64,000 nucleotides of DNA from Pycnopodia helianthoides. Lineage: Eukaryota > Echinodermata > Asteroidea > Forcipulatida > Asteriidae. The translations under genes were made by a program, and so were the position numbers. Shown here one piece after another: positions 1 through 40,712 of this stretch. The DNA lies in assembly GCA_032158295.1 (NCBI GenBank), contig CM063246.1, forward strand, positions 7,617,589-7,681,588, given 5' to 3'. The stretch's first letter is position 1. The number at the start of each line of letters is the position of its first letter. Below the pieces are notes generated by a model. It ran no database searches. It was not told the origin of the DNA and saw only the letters and a program-made list of their open reading frames with translations.

Positions 1-194
1 TGGAATAGTTTCCCTTTCCGCATGTGTACTATATCCAGCAAACTTCTTCGTTTTAAGGAAGTGATCATCAGACTTTACGTAAACTTGATCATAAATCCAT
101 CAACTCCCAGGCTTCATCTTACCTTTCTAGCCTCATATCATTTTATCACCGTGACAGTAGACTAAGATCAATAGATTAAGATCAATTCTCGATC

Positions 195-356
195 CACTCA
201 CCTTGAGTACTCCTACCTGCTCCTAATCTGTTGGTCGAGCTGCCTTTGGTTATTTTTGGCCCTCGCCTTTGGAACAATCTTCTCTACAACATCCGATCTT
301 CTACCTCAGCTGCTACATTCAAGAAATGGCTCAAAACAGAACTGCACCGATTCTAA
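195..356 (+). mobile_element. LINE reverse-transcriptase C-terminal remnant
   Basis: The + frame ending at the TAA at 354-356 reads FGPRLWNNLLYNIRS and then a FKKWLKTELHRF end. This WN-x-L and FK-x-x-LK pattern is typical of the C-terminal tail of CR1/L2/jockey-type LINE ORF2. A tail with the motif GCGCTACATAAGAGCC follows at about 400-425. It is a short 5'-truncated copy with no RT core. Confidence 0.7.
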
Positions 357-618
357 ACTCATGTTCCATCTTCACAGCGCCTCGATCTAGCACCTAGGAT
401 TTGAGCGCTACATAAGAGCCTATTAATATTCTAAATGCAACTTCGTCTTCGACTTAATGTACACGTGAGCAAGTCCCCAGCGCATGCGTGTTTTCACTTG
501 TAAACCGTCTTGAGGGAGTACACTGCGAGCACGCCGTTCATCATCAGAAGTGTACATCGCGTTCGATGAAGCCTATCGATCCAGTCAATATTAATGGAGA
601 TCCATGGTTGCACTTCTC

Positions 619-1010
619 TTAAAGGTACATGTTGCCTTGAATCGGTCGAGTTGGTCTACAAAAAGCGTTTGTAAACCGTTTGTTAAAAAATGCATATGGT
701 TAGAAAGATGTTTTAAAAGTGGAATACAATGATCCACACAAATATGCCTCGAAATTGCGTGGTTTCCCTTATACATCGTGAACTAACACAGTCGGCCGTT
801 TTATGGAGTCAAATTTTTGACTCCACAAAATGGCCGACCGTGTTAGTTCGCAAAGTTAAGGAAAACCACGCAATTTTTGAGGCATATTTGTGTGGATCAT
901 TGTATTCTACTTTTAAAACATCTTTCTAACCGTATGCATTTTATAACAAACGGTTTACAAACGCTTTTTATAGACCAACTCGACCGATCCAAGGCAACAT
1001 GTACCTTCAA
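619..1010. repeat. Near-perfect long foldback (palindromic MITE)
   Basis: The left arm (619-812) and right arm (818-1010) are inverted copies meeting at a short centre near 815 (ATTTTTGACTCC flanked by GGAGTCAAA). The outer ends are TTAAAGGTACATGTTGCC and its complement, ending TCAA instead of TTAA. Each arm is about 190 nt, so a transcript would form one long hairpin. A diverged half-copy lies at about 55140-55285. No coding function is supported. Confidence 0.85.
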
Positions 1011-1417
1011 GGGCCAAATATCATGACAGTGCTTCCCACAAGTTTAAATTCAGCGCATGCAGAAGAATCCTTACTTGATGTGTATTTTCACAGGGTAGCA
1101 AGGAATTTGGGGCTTGTGTGCATGGTTTTTTTATGTTACTAAGTACTCTGTGCTTACACAACTAGGGTACAAGTTTTAGACAGAATGTCACGATTAGCAA
1201 CCCATGAAATGGGGGTTTGGCTAAGCTCCACCCCTGATTTTTGTCTGTTCATCACCACGCTCTACAACACTTTTTATACCGTTTTCTGTCTTGATCTCTT
1301 TAAAAATGATCAGCCTAAAGTGTTCATTTTACGTTCTAAGAAACTTTTTATACTGTACAACTTGAGTTCTTTAAATTTAAAGATTGTAAACAAGCCTCTA
1401 ATGACACTTCTTTCCAG

Positions 1418-1818
1418 ACATAAGCTTCGGCAGAACACGTCTTGAGCTGTTTGGCACCACCAACAACTACGGCCTGAACCTAAACATTGACGTACAGAAT
1501 GTCGAGCGCGAAATCTCGGGCGAGGAAATCTGGAGAGTCAAACTGTGGAGCGCCACGCGTTCCAACGGCGGCGGCTCCAAGAAGGAGGTCGTCAAGCAGG
1601 CGTTGAACAAAGAGCAGGCCAGTCAGGCGATCGCAGGCGGTGATACCACACTGCGCTTTGAGGGACTGGAGTACATCCGTGATCTGGGCAATCAGCCCTG
1701 CCAGGCTTACTCTTTTGTCTGCGCCGAGTTCTACATGACGCGTGCTGGCTATGACCGGTACTCGACCTCCACCGCCTTTGGCAATGAGATTTCTACTATT
1801 TGCCTGGATGCGTGTTAG
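1418..1818 (+). CDS. Last coding exon of an unrecognised gene
   Basis: A good acceptor (CTTCTTTCCAG, ending 1417) opens a 132-codon frame that ends at TAG 1816-1818. AATAAA follows at 1844. The exon is clearly more GC-rich than its surroundings and has third-position GC typical of coding sequence. The protein contains LELFGTTNNYGLNLNIDVQ, then EEIWRVKLWSATRSNGGG, then YSFVCAEFYMTRAGY, and ends in ICLDAC. The regular hydrophobic alternation and late cysteines suggest an extracellular beta-rich module, but I do not recognise the family. Two nucleotides are carried in from an upstream exon outside the window or not identified. No start codon is visible, so this is a 3' fragment of a gene entering from the left. 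Confidence 0.8.
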
Positions 1819-1843
1819 AAGAAAAGCTTTCATAATGTGTTCA

Positions 1844-1849
1844 AATAAA
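1844..1849 (+). terminator. Poly(A) signal of the left-edge gene
   Basis: A canonical AATAAA lies 26 nt after the stop codon of the 1418-1818 exon. Confidence 0.7.
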
Positions 1850-2503
1850 ACGATTAGAGATTGATTTCATTTTTTTTTTTGTGGGGGGGGGGATAACAAA
1901 AATCAAACCCTTTGAGATACCTAACCATATTTCAAGGGAAATTTTGACCAGATATAATTTTGTTTAACCACATATTTTCACAAATATTTCACAGATATTT
2001 TCACAAAAAGTTAAATGAAATCGGACACATAGCTGATCATGCTAGATTGAAATGTACACATGTACTCCTTCATTTGTCACACATTATTTGACACTTTCAA
2101 TACATGAAAAAAAAAGAATTAGCCGTTTCAAACTGATGGTATAAATGCAAACAGCCTCACGTTTCGACCCCGAGAAAGGGTCTGCTAGGATTAAAAAGCG
2201 AGGCCATTAAAAACGCACTGTTAATACATTTTTTGACAATCAATGAACATTTTTATTCTCGAACATTCAGTGTAAACGTGTGCCATTTTGCTACAATATG
2301 TAAAGCATTTGCGTGTGGAGAATCAGTACGTAGTCTATTTTCTTGTTTGTTACTTTCAAATATGTACAGTGATCTTTTTTTGTGTGTTTTTTTCCGCCCT
2401 TCTGATTTTGACAACTTCACAAAGATAACACGAGTAACTATCACGGTGTTCACCAAAAGTCAGCCAGTCAAAATGGATCCCTACATCAGATCAAGGTTGA
2501 TGC

Positions 2504-2706
2504 TTAAAGGCACTGGACACTATTGGTAATTACTCAAAATAATTGTTAGCATAAAAACTTACTTGGTAACGAGCATTGGAGAGCTGTTGATAGTATAAAA
2601 CGTTGAGTTCAAATTTTCACAGGCTTGTTATTTTGTGCATTTGTTGAGATACACCAAGTGAGAAGACTGGTCTTTGACAATTACCAAAGGTGTCCAGTGT
2701 CTTTAA
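2504..2706. mobile_element. TTAA-flanked MITE, family D, internally deleted
   Basis: It begins TTAAAGGCACTGGACAC and ends GTGTCCAGTGTCTTTAA, giving terminal inverted repeats of about 17 bp with TTAA at both ends. At 203 bp it lacks the middle of the ~380 bp copies at 19575-19951 and 45076-45463. Confidence 0.8.
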
Positions 2707-3099
2707 CTAGATCTCTTTTTAATAATTCTTCAGTGCTTCTCATGTACACATTATAATTTTAATGCCGAGAGGTAAAAATGCCTCCTACTTCAAAAAAATT
2801 AAAAATCTATTATCTGTGTCCAATGTCATAGAGCTGCTTTTAAAAGCAGAAAAAAGTACCACAAAAGCAATTATACTTACCAGATTGAGGTTACCAACCA
2901 AAACAGCCATGTCACATGTACCATTGTGTGACTGATATCCTACTCACTTTTTCTAAGCAGAAATTTGTTGAGCAATATATTTTTTGCTTAAGTACATGAC
3001 CAAACTTTGTTTTTACTGACGGGCCATCTTGTTTTCTTCCTAACAAATTTATGCAAACCATCAGGAGGCTGTAAGTTTTGAAGCCTGTACCTCTCTTAC

Positions 3100-3597
3100 A
3101 GAGCAAGTTCGGGTGGGTGACTAGAGTCGACTGGAATTAACCATAGTCGATCTAGATGTCACTCGAACACCGTGAGGTTTGACTTAGCTAGCCCAACTAG
3201 ATCAACCTAGCCCCAAAACACTGCTTCGCTAGTCAACTCACAAAGTGACGTCACTTTGTCAAGATGGTGGTTAGGTTATGTTTACAGAGAAAGTTCTCGT
3301 AAATTTTTAACGTTCACTTTAACCAACTCCTAAAGTAGTGATTATAACGATAAATGGTAGGTTTTTGCCCCCCAAAATATGCCAATCATCCAGCTCATAA
3401 TTGTAGTTGCACCATGTTATGCAAGCTGTTCTTTTTTTACGGGCCAATACATTGCTTCTGTTCACAATGTCATCGCCTTGTTGCCATACTTGTCGAATCA
3501 ATCGACTGTACGCGATCACGTGAAACACACACAGTCCATCCATGGATGATTGAAATGGCAAAATTGACCGTAGGTAAGCGCCCGAACTTGCTCTTAG
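3100..3597. repeat. Inverted-repeat element with AGAGCAAGTTCGGGTG ends
   Basis: The left end AGAGCAAGTTCGGGTGGG is mirrored by GCCCGAACTTGCTCT at the right. A related shorter copy lies at 33918-34099 with the same ends. The interior is largely unrelated between the two copies. Confidence 0.65.
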
Positions 3598-3675
3598 TTG
3601 CTAAAACAGTTGCCGGGTTTGGGGAATTATACGAAGACAGCCATAATCTGATACAGGGAACCATAGGTCCTTTTT

Positions 3676-3746
3676 TCGGCTTCAGCTTTGGCATTGGTTC
3701 CGGCTTCGGCTCCGGCTTTGGCTCCGGCTTTGGCTTCAGCTCCGTC
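3676..3746. repeat. GGCTTCGGCTCC-type short tandem repeat
   Basis: Degenerate 6/12-bp units (GGCTTTGGCTCC and variants). Translated, they give Gly/Phe/Ser repeats on + and Pro/Lys/Glu repeats on -. There is no splice or homology support, so I treat it as a minisatellite rather than a gene. Confidence 0.7.
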
Positions 3747-4437
3747 ATTAGTTTTGAAAAATGTACACTTTTCGTGCGAGACTCCAAACTGAGCCAGAGT
3801 CCAAGTTTAATGGCCACTGATCAACGCAAACAACTCGTGAAGGGAAAACACCAACCAGCTTGGAAATTCCTCACCACTAAAACAGATTTCTCATTCTGCA
3901 TAATTAACCGTTTACACAAGTAATACTTTAGTGATTAGTATCCATTTTGGTTAAAAGTTTCTAGAATTTGAGATTTTTATAAGTCTGATTATTTCAACCC
4001 CAACTTTCAACTGTCTATCCTTGATCATTTCTGTTGTCTTACTATGGGCCACCAGGGGCGATTCATACGATTAGACCTCACACATTGCTGTTGTACTATT
4101 CAGGTAAACAAAACAACTTAACGAGTGTAAACATGTATTTTGTGAAATGTAATAAAACAGTTTCTGGAAACGGAAACAAAAAACACTAGTTTTGTTGGAA
4201 ATGTCATCAGTTCAACACTGATGAAGGTTTAATCATTTTCTCAATCATCCGAACAAGGTCAACGACTCTTTTCAGAGCCAGCACGTCTCCCAAAAGAGGT
4301 TTACAGAGGGTTGTTCCGACAAGTTTCTACTAGTAATAGTTACTTCCTATTATCCACACCATGCAAAGCTTCAAGCATCACATAAGGTCATGTCTGACTG
4401 TGTCTGTAAAATGCTGTGCAGCCCTCCTGCCCTCCGT

Positions 4438-4875
4438 GGCGTCTCGTGGCTGAGCGGGTAAGAGCACCGGACTCGAGCTCTGGTGTTTCTGATCAGCAGA
4501 TTGTGGGTTCGAGTCCCGGTCGTGACACTTGTGCCCTTAAGCAAGACACCTAACCTTTATTGCTGCGTCCTTCGGATGGGACGTAAAGCCGTAGGAGCCG
4601 TGTGTTGTGTAATGCACGTAAAAGAACCCAGTGCACTTTTCGAAACGAGAAGGGGTTTGCCCCGGTGTTCCTGGTTTGATTGGCAGCATATTGCGCCACA
4701 GCACCTTGTATTGTAAACCAATGCATGGTGCTATGTAAAGGAATAGGTCTGATACTTCAAAACGTGGCTCCACAATACATTGCAGGAAAATACTTAAAGT
4801 TGAAGCGCCTTGAGTGTCACTGAGTGACAGATATGCACGCTATATTAATAAGGAGCCATTATTATTATTATATTA
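4438..4875 (+). mobile_element. tRNA-derived SINE, full length
   Basis: The tRNA-like head has an A box (GTGGCTGAGCGGGTAAGAG) and B box (GGGTTCGAGTCCC). A conserved body follows (TGCGTCCTTCGGATGGGACG, AAAGAACCCAGTGCAC), with an ATTATTATTAT tail. Other copies are listed separately. The head resembles a class II (Leu/Ser) tRNA, but no acceptor stem closes. Confidence 0.85.
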
Positions 4876-5124
4876 CTGTGTGTTGTCTGAGGCTGGTGAC
4901 CTAAAAGCGTTTTGTGGTCGATTTAACTCAAGCTCTGGATCCTTGGATTTAAAAAAACACCTAACCCTGGCAGAAATGGGTCTTGCTATTGGTCACAAAA
5001 GACAACTGAAAACCACTGCAAGCCTGCATTGTGAGAAGGGTTAATTAACTTCCGCAGCAGTTGATTACTAAACACTTTGTGAGTCCGAGAACATCTTGGC
5101 TTAACAAGTCCCTTCATCTGTGTA

Positions 5125-5510
5125 ATACCAAGTAATAAACCACGGGGGAAACTGACTGAGTAAAATAATCCTGCTCCTAGTCAATTTTTCTTTATTCGAC
5201 CCCAAATTGTTTAAACTTTACCTATTCAGTTTCCCTTGTGGTTTATTACTTGACATTTGAAAATAAAAAGTCGCATCCCCTTAAGCATGTTAAGGCATGT
5301 CAGGTGATCCATATGATTCTTCTTCCCAGGTTGTATCGTAAACTTGGATGTGATCCTGGCTACATGGCAGTTACAGGTCCAATGGCTTCTGACTGGCACC
5401 CCTGAGCAAAGATATTGACAAAGATATTGACAAATAGCTTAGTTGGTAGAGTGCCGGCACATTAATCCAGAGGTCGCATGTTCAAATCCCACTCTGGTAA
5501 ATTTCTCTTT
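5125..5510 (+). mobile_element. tRNA-like composite repeat with CAGTTTCCCTTGTGGTTTA ends
   Basis: The edge sequence AAACCACGGGGGAAACTGACTG is mirrored by CAGTTTCCCTTGTGGTTTA. The tRNA-like part (5431-5503) has A-box-like TAGCTTAGTTGGTAGAG and B-box-like GTTCAAATCC, followed by TTTGTTCGACCC. Relatives lie at 25330-25410, 28213-28575, 33720-34245, 42345-42680 and 61095-61280. Confidence 0.7.
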
Positions 5511-5792
5511 GTTCGACCCAAAATTATTCAAAGTGTATCCATTACATGTTGATGGTGATGGGCTGAATGCACAGCCCCACATCCATTTCAGCTGACGGTG
5601 GTATCCAAGATTATCACAGCTGAGCACTGAGCCTCCTCAAATGAAAATCCACTTGTCCCAGCAAATAGCTTCTCACCACAACTTCCCTTCTAGCGACGAC
5701 AGTGGAACGGCAAAGCAGGTCACTGCTTTCGTAGAGTCCATTTAAATGAGATAGTTGACACAGTTGTTTTTTCTTTGCAATGAATGTTTTGG

Positions 5793-5870
5793 TCATGACT
5801 GCTCAAGGAGACCCATTCTTTGACGCCTCTCTGTCGTCTTCAGTTTGTTGGCGGCCAGTTTTTCAAGATA
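5793..5870 (-). CDS. CMC2: CMC2 coding exon 3
   Basis: The acceptor on the minus strand is TCTTTCTCAG, just above 5870. It encodes the 25-residue C-terminal tail and the stop. Confidence 0.9.
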   Translation of the reverse strand, partial: YLEKLAANKLKTTERRQRMGLLEQS

Positions 5871-7552
5871 CTGAGAAAGACAAGAAAAGACACCAGGATT
5901 ATTTTTCTGAATTCTGAGTAACAAATAGTCAACACGGTATCCATCCCTTCTTACAAGATGTCATTCATTTGTCAAGATTTTTCCTGATTTCGGCATTTTT
6001 CACATAACTCCTTTGATTTGGCCTTCAAACCAACTTGAAAGGTATGAACTTGCCTATCAGTGAATGAGACATATTATAGCGCCCTCTTGTGTCCCCTACT
6101 CTTCCATTTGCTTTGATATCAAAATTAAAAGAGAATCTGTAAATCACCAACACGTAAAATACAACACCCTGCCAGTTTAGGAGGTTCGATCTCCAGAAGG
6201 AAATGTTTCACTGGAGGATTTGTCCAGTATATTTGTTTTCCTTTTCAATAAAAACCATTCTCCACTTTGTCTATATCCACAACCTGTAGGCCTACCTCTT
6301 TTTTCAAGCACCTGTGAAGTTCTGTGTCTTGCTGGTTGCACTTCCCCATAAACTTTGTGACTGGATTCTGTGTAACAACACAAAAAGAGTAAAATGTCAG
6401 CAGACAACCTAAAACAAATAATAATTATGAGTTCATAGGATAGCGCTTTATCAGTCATTGGGCGTCTCAAAGCACTCGGTATTTTTTCCTGCAAGGTATG
6501 CGGAGCTACGTTTTGAAGTATGAGACCTTTTTCCTTTACATATGTAATGGTTTACAAGGTGATGTGGTGCAATATGCTGCCAATCAAACCAGGAACACCG
6601 GGACGAACCCCCTTCTCCTTGTGATAAGTGCACTGGGTTCATTTACGAATGTTTAAGTGTCTTGCTTAAGGACACGACCAGGACTCGAACCCACAATCAA
6701 CTGATCAGAAACACCAGGGCTTGAGTCTGGTGTTCCTATCCGCTCAGCCACGACACGCCACCAAAACGCCCCAACAGACTTTTATCAGGCTGCCAGTATC
6801 TTGATTGAATTTTAGGAATACTATCATAGTTCATGTTAAGTTTTTGATAGTTCATTTTAAGTTACATAAAAGCGACATTATAATTAATCATGCACGGTTG
6901 TTAAATACCAGCCTCTACACCTCATGGCCTGACAGTAAAACTGCCACGAAGTTGAAAAAGAAACCAGCAGTGAGCAAGACTAGCAGTGGAACCCTGCATT
7001 TGTGGAGAGTCCTTGAAATGGAGGTGGGTACACCGTCGTCATATTTTCACACCCTTTTTTTAATACTTTTTTTTGCGGGTAAGTGTAGGAAGGGCAATTG
7101 TTTACGAGTTAAGGCTCTGAATAATGTGATTCATTCTCAATTCTCGAGACTCACTTCTTTAAGCTTAAACGTGTCCTGATTGTGAATTTACATTTTGTTT
7201 ATGTTTCAATTTCTACGGTAATGAGCCAAAATGGTGGATAGGCGCATGTAAGAGCGCTGCCCATTGATTGGAAAGGGGTAAATAAACTCAAATTTTTTTT
7301 CTTTTTTTGGGGGGGGGGGGGATTTTCCCAGACTCCAATAGAATGAGTGTGACACAAAATCAGCTCTATGTATTTTTAAATTTGGGAGTACAGTGATTAT
7401 AATACAGTCAAGTCTAATAATCTCGCTTAAGCGTGACCAAGACATACATCCTCTATCAAGGACCGTCTTACATCTTTATGACACTGTAGTAGAAGTCGTA
7501 TAGTCTGGTTACACTCTTCACTGTGTAGGTGCGGGGACAGATCGGGATGCAT
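5793..7552 (-). CDS. CMC2: CMC2, COX assembly mitochondrial protein 2 (complete)
   Basis: Three coding exons on the minus strand (7472-7552, 6296-6367, 5793-5870) join in frame into 76 aa, close to the 79 aa of human CMC2. The protein starts [10 protein letters not shown]. It carries the twin CX9C pattern [11 protein letters not shown] and [11 protein letters not shown], which in this family forms two disulfides in a helical hairpin imported by the Mia40 pathway into the mitochondrial intermembrane space. CMC2 is known to help cytochrome c oxidase biogenesis. The C-terminal tail ([17 protein letters not shown]...) is basic and ends at TGA (5795-5793). All introns are GT-AG and in phase 0. The start is fixed by family alignment. 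An acceptor 17 nt upstream of the ATG implies a 5' UTR exon nearer the NSMAF start. No poly(A) signal was found close by. Confidence 0.93.
6296..6367 (-). CDS. CMC2: CMC2 coding exon 2
   Basis: 24 codons containing the second CX9C. Acceptor GTTACACAG, donor GAG|GTAGGC. Confidence 0.93.
6417..6762 (-). mobile_element. tRNA-derived SINE in CMC2 intron 1
   Basis: The head is on the minus strand (complement of TCAGCCACGACACGCC at 6745-6762), with the tail near the GATAGCGCTTTATCA motif. The body has a deletion relative to the copy at 4438. Confidence 0.8.
6763..7471. other. Remaining CMC2 intron 1 sequence
   Basis: It contains a 110-bp stretch (6913-7022) that on the + strand looks exon-like (CCAG before it, ATGGAG|GTGGGT after it) and encodes a basic peptide with [19 protein letters not shown]. 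No neighbouring exon or known family supports it. A poly-G run lies at 7310-7321. Confidence 0.35.
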
Positions 7553-7569
7553 CTTGATGTTGATTGAAA
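7472..7569 (-). CDS. CMC2: CMC2 coding exon 1 with 17 nt of 5' UTR
   Basis: ATG at 7552-7550, 27 codons with the first CX9C, donor GAT|GTAAGA. The exon begins after TTGTTTTTCAG, so transcription starts in an upstream non-coding exon. A consensus minus-strand donor (GGACAG|GTAAGG, exon edge 8465) is the best candidate for its end. Confidence 0.92.
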
Positions 7570-8714
7570 CTGAAAAACAATGAAACAAAATACATTGTCA
7601 AGACAAATTTGATAAGTTCCATCAAATGTTCACGTGTTTGGGGCAATTAAGAGCATTCTTTAGAAACTGAGACTCGACCACTGAGTTTGTCTGAAACACT
7701 AACAGATCAGACACACTCAATGCATTAAATCTTGCACTGTTGCCAATGCAGGGGTCATGGGCATGGGGTGCATTTTCGCAATCGTAACCAATAACCGTTT
7801 CAGTTGACTAGGCCATTGGTTAATCACTTTTTTAGCCACTTTTTTTAATCACTTTTTTAGTGTGGCCAAATGTTGGCCAAGTGTTGACCACACGAGTCGT
7901 TACTAGTACTACTACACTAGTACTAAGTGCAGTGAGTGGGGCTAAAACTAGTTTAATTCTTGCTGTGCTAACTCATCATTTCATAATAATAATAATAATA
8001 ATAACTGTATTTATATAGCGCCTTTTGCCAAAGGATAGAAAGCGCTCAGTATTTTTACCGGCCATGTATGTGGAGCTACGTTTTGAAGTATGAGACCTAT
8101 GCATTTATAGCACAATGTAATGGTTTACAAGGTGCGGTGGCGCAATATGCTGCCAATCAAACCAGGAACACCGGGGCGAACCCCTTCTCTTTTCGATAAG
8201 TGCACTGGGTTCTTTTACGTGCATTACACAACACACGGGACCAACGGCTTTACGTCCCATCCGAAGGACGAAGCAATAATGGTTAAGTGTCTTGCTTAAG
8301 GACACAAGTGTCACGACTGGGACTCGAATCCACACTCTGCTGAACAGAAACACCAGAGCTTGAGTCCGGTGCTCTTATCCGCTCGGCCATGACACCTGTC
8401 ATCATTCAATCAGCATCCGACGACTGCCACTTTCTACTTAATTTAGGTCAAATTCTATCCTTACCTGTCCGGAAAGCTTGACAGAATGTATACAGCCAGA
8501 AACAGGCAGTTTGAAAAACTCCAAAGGCTTATTAAGGTGTTCATAAAATAAGAATAAGCACTTACCCTACAACTTACATTACTCTGTCCACTGACACTTG
8601 ACTGTGTACCTTGATCACTTTTCCGCTGACAATTTTTGTTCACGTTATGCAACTTAATTCTGTTTATAATGGTTAGTAAGGGATCAAGAGAGGGCGCAAT
8701 TTAAAGTTTCGGTC
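7553..8714. promoter_or_regulatory. Head-to-head CMC2/NSMAF promoter interval
   Basis: The two start codons face away from each other, 1162 bp apart. If CMC2 has its first non-coding exon at about 8465-8690, the true inter-transcript gap is very small, as in a bidirectional housekeeping promoter. A SINE (7983-8397) sits inside the inferred CMC2 5' UTR intron, not in the core. No TATA box was recognised. The AGAGAGGGCGCAATTT just before the NSMAF start is the most GC-rich part. Confidence 0.55.
7983..8397 (-). mobile_element. tRNA-derived SINE
   Basis: Full-length minus-strand copy: an AATAATAATA tail at 7983, GCGCCTTTTGCC, the conserved body, and the head complement ending CGGCCATGACACC. Confidence 0.85.
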
Positions 8715-38615
<29,901 letters not shown>

Positions 38616-38687
38616 CCCTAATCTGATGAGGTCAGAGCCGAGGTCATTGAGAGCAGTTGGCTGTCAAGGACCATCAAGAAATGATGC

Positions 38688-38750
38688 AATAAATTAATGT
38701 GTAAATCGTCACATATAAAGATTATTAGAGTTTTCAGATTTCACAATAAA
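38688..38750 (+). terminator. NSMAF: NSMAF poly(A) signals
   Basis: AATAAA at 38688-38693 and again at 38745-38750, giving a 3' UTR of about 90-155 nt. Confidence 0.75.
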
Positions 38751-39807
38751 AGGCTGTTGTACTTATGTCATTAAATTTTAAAACTTTTTCCAACATATCA
38801 AAACTTTGGTAAACACAGTTCCACAATTTGGTGGAGAAGAAAAATCAGACTATCGTGTTCTTTTTGAAGGTTTTCTAAAACTGAAACCAAGTGTTGAATG
38901 AAGTGAAAAAATGTTGTTTTTTTTATTATACATGTACTCATTTATTTTCATTTTGATTTAAAATTGGTAGTTAAGATGCAAGTAGTGGCACACCAAATCG
39001 ATAAAATTAATGACCATCAAATACCTCCAACTCCATACTTTCCTGTCTTCCGGGAGAGCTCACTGGGCATCCAAGCAAGGGTCCGACCGGGGCCCACTAC
39101 CCAAGTAGGCACTCACCCTGCATGCCCGCTATGTCCTTCATCCTCGGCCTTTGGTGAGAAGCACTGCAGCTGTCAATAGTATAAACTATTTTGAGGGAGG
39201 ATTCCCTTCGAAGTAATATGGTTTGGATAATTTTTCCCCTCAAAACCTTAATTCGCTTGTGCCCTTGAGCAAGGCACTTAACCATAATTGCTTCGTAAAA
39301 TGTTGGGAAGGTAGTGCATTCTGCTCTACCAGCCAGGCTCCTAGTGGATGATACCCATGCCTACATCGTTACGGACTGTAAAGGGGGGTAACCCTGTTTC
39401 AGCCCCAGGAGTAGGTGGCAACATGCCCCTGGTGTCAGTTGATTTGGGTCAACAGCCCAAATCAGTTAAGTGTAGCCCTCACCTTGAAGTGGCCGTCCGG
39501 CCTTGTGAGTAAGGCGATACCTCATAATAAAAAATTATAAAAAAAAATTAAATCTGAAAAACAACTCATGTGATTTCTGAGGGTTGGTGTCTGTTTGCGA
39601 ATGCTGCGGCCAGAGATGCGGTCACCTCGCTAAACGTGGATGGATTCGACGTTTGTTTGAAAATACCGTGACAGCTAAGCTGTCTTCTTGAGGCACTGTT
39701 TTCAGCTGAAACTTTCATAGATGACTTTTACTGTATCTTTCTTGATAATTTGGCCTATAAATAAGCATTACGCTGAAAAAACCCAATCTATGGCACTACA
39801 TGTACCT

Positions 39808-40149
39808 TTAAAGGCCCTGTACACTATTGGTAAGATCGAAAAACACAATGTTCACAGATTCACACATAACTTACATGATTTAAAGTAAGTAATGGTAGAA
39901 AGGGTTCCTTAAAATATTTCTGCCTAAAATGCTATCGTTTCTGAGAATCGAGTAAAACAATAGTAATTATCGGGCGCGATAATTTGAAAAAACAGAAAAC
40001 ACATAAGATCTCTTCTCACTATTTTCTCGTGACCTCGATGACCAATTGAGCTCAAACTTTCACAGGTTTGTTTGTTCATGCATATGTTTAATCACACAAA
40101 ATGTGGACACTGATTTTGAGCTGTTACCAAAAGTGTACAATACCTTTAA
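39808..40149. mobile_element. TTAA-flanked MITE, family B (342 bp)
   Basis: TTAAAGGCCCTGTACACTAT to AGTGTACAATACC/TTTAA, same length as 21199-21540 and nearly identical to it. Confidence 0.9.
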
Positions 40150-40584
40150 ATAACTCGCTCATACATTGAGATCCTTACCATTTGATTGTCGGAACATGCT
40201 TTACATGTCATCCAATTTTTGCAGTGTACTTCGTAGTGCTGCCGCGCTCCGAAAGAAACGTGTAAAAAAGAATTCCTATTGCATCATACCCAATAGTCAT
40301 TACGGACCTCCAGTTACCTTTTCAGCTTTTTTTCCCCTACATTTTTTACCTTTCCCTAGGTAAACTGGATCTTGCCTGCTATCTGTACTCATCAAATTGA
40401 TTTGGCTAGCAACTGTAATAAAATTAAAGCTGGTTTTATCATCCTATCTTGTCTATGCAAGTAAAGACGTTTTCCCCCAAAAGACTGATGTGGATTAATG
40501 TCCTCTCTGTCTCTGTTCTTCTTCAACGTTAGCAATTAGATTACAACTTGTATATCTGTTTGGGGCATTAAGAAGGTAAATCAG

Positions 40585-40712
40585 GCTGTGTCCAAATTGG
40601 CGGCTAAAGCTACGGCTACGGCTACGGCTAGATTCTAAGTCATCATGCATTGAAGTATGGGACGTCCTTAGCAACAGCCCTAGCTGTAGCCGAAGCTGCC
40701 AATTCGGATACG
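40585..40712. mobile_element. Inverted-repeat element with CCAAATTGGCGGCT ends
   Basis: CCAAATTGGCGGCTAAAGC and GGCTACGGCTAC are mirrored by GTAGCCGAAGCTGCCAATTCGG. Contains a GGCTAC short tandem. Confidence 0.7.

Larger units (their letters stand above)
1850..5792. other. Gene-free repeat-rich interval
   Basis: No exon with acceptable splice sites was found on either strand. The interval holds a poly-G run (1885-1892), a short TTAA element, an IR-family fragment (about 2815-2960), a long-armed inverted repeat (3100-3597), a Gly/Phe-coding hexamer repeat, a SINE and a tRNA-like composite repeat. It separates the 3' ends of the left-edge gene and CMC2. Confidence 0.6.

Noticed and set aside
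3354..3923. 189-codon + frame with Gly/Phe repeats as a gene
   Set aside because: It runs through an inverted-repeat element and a short tandem repeat, has no splice support and no recognisable domain.
4438..4520. Class II tRNA-like sequence as a real tRNA gene
   Set aside because: Good A and B boxes, but the acceptor stem does not close, and about ten copies share a long non-tRNA body and tail; it is a SINE head.
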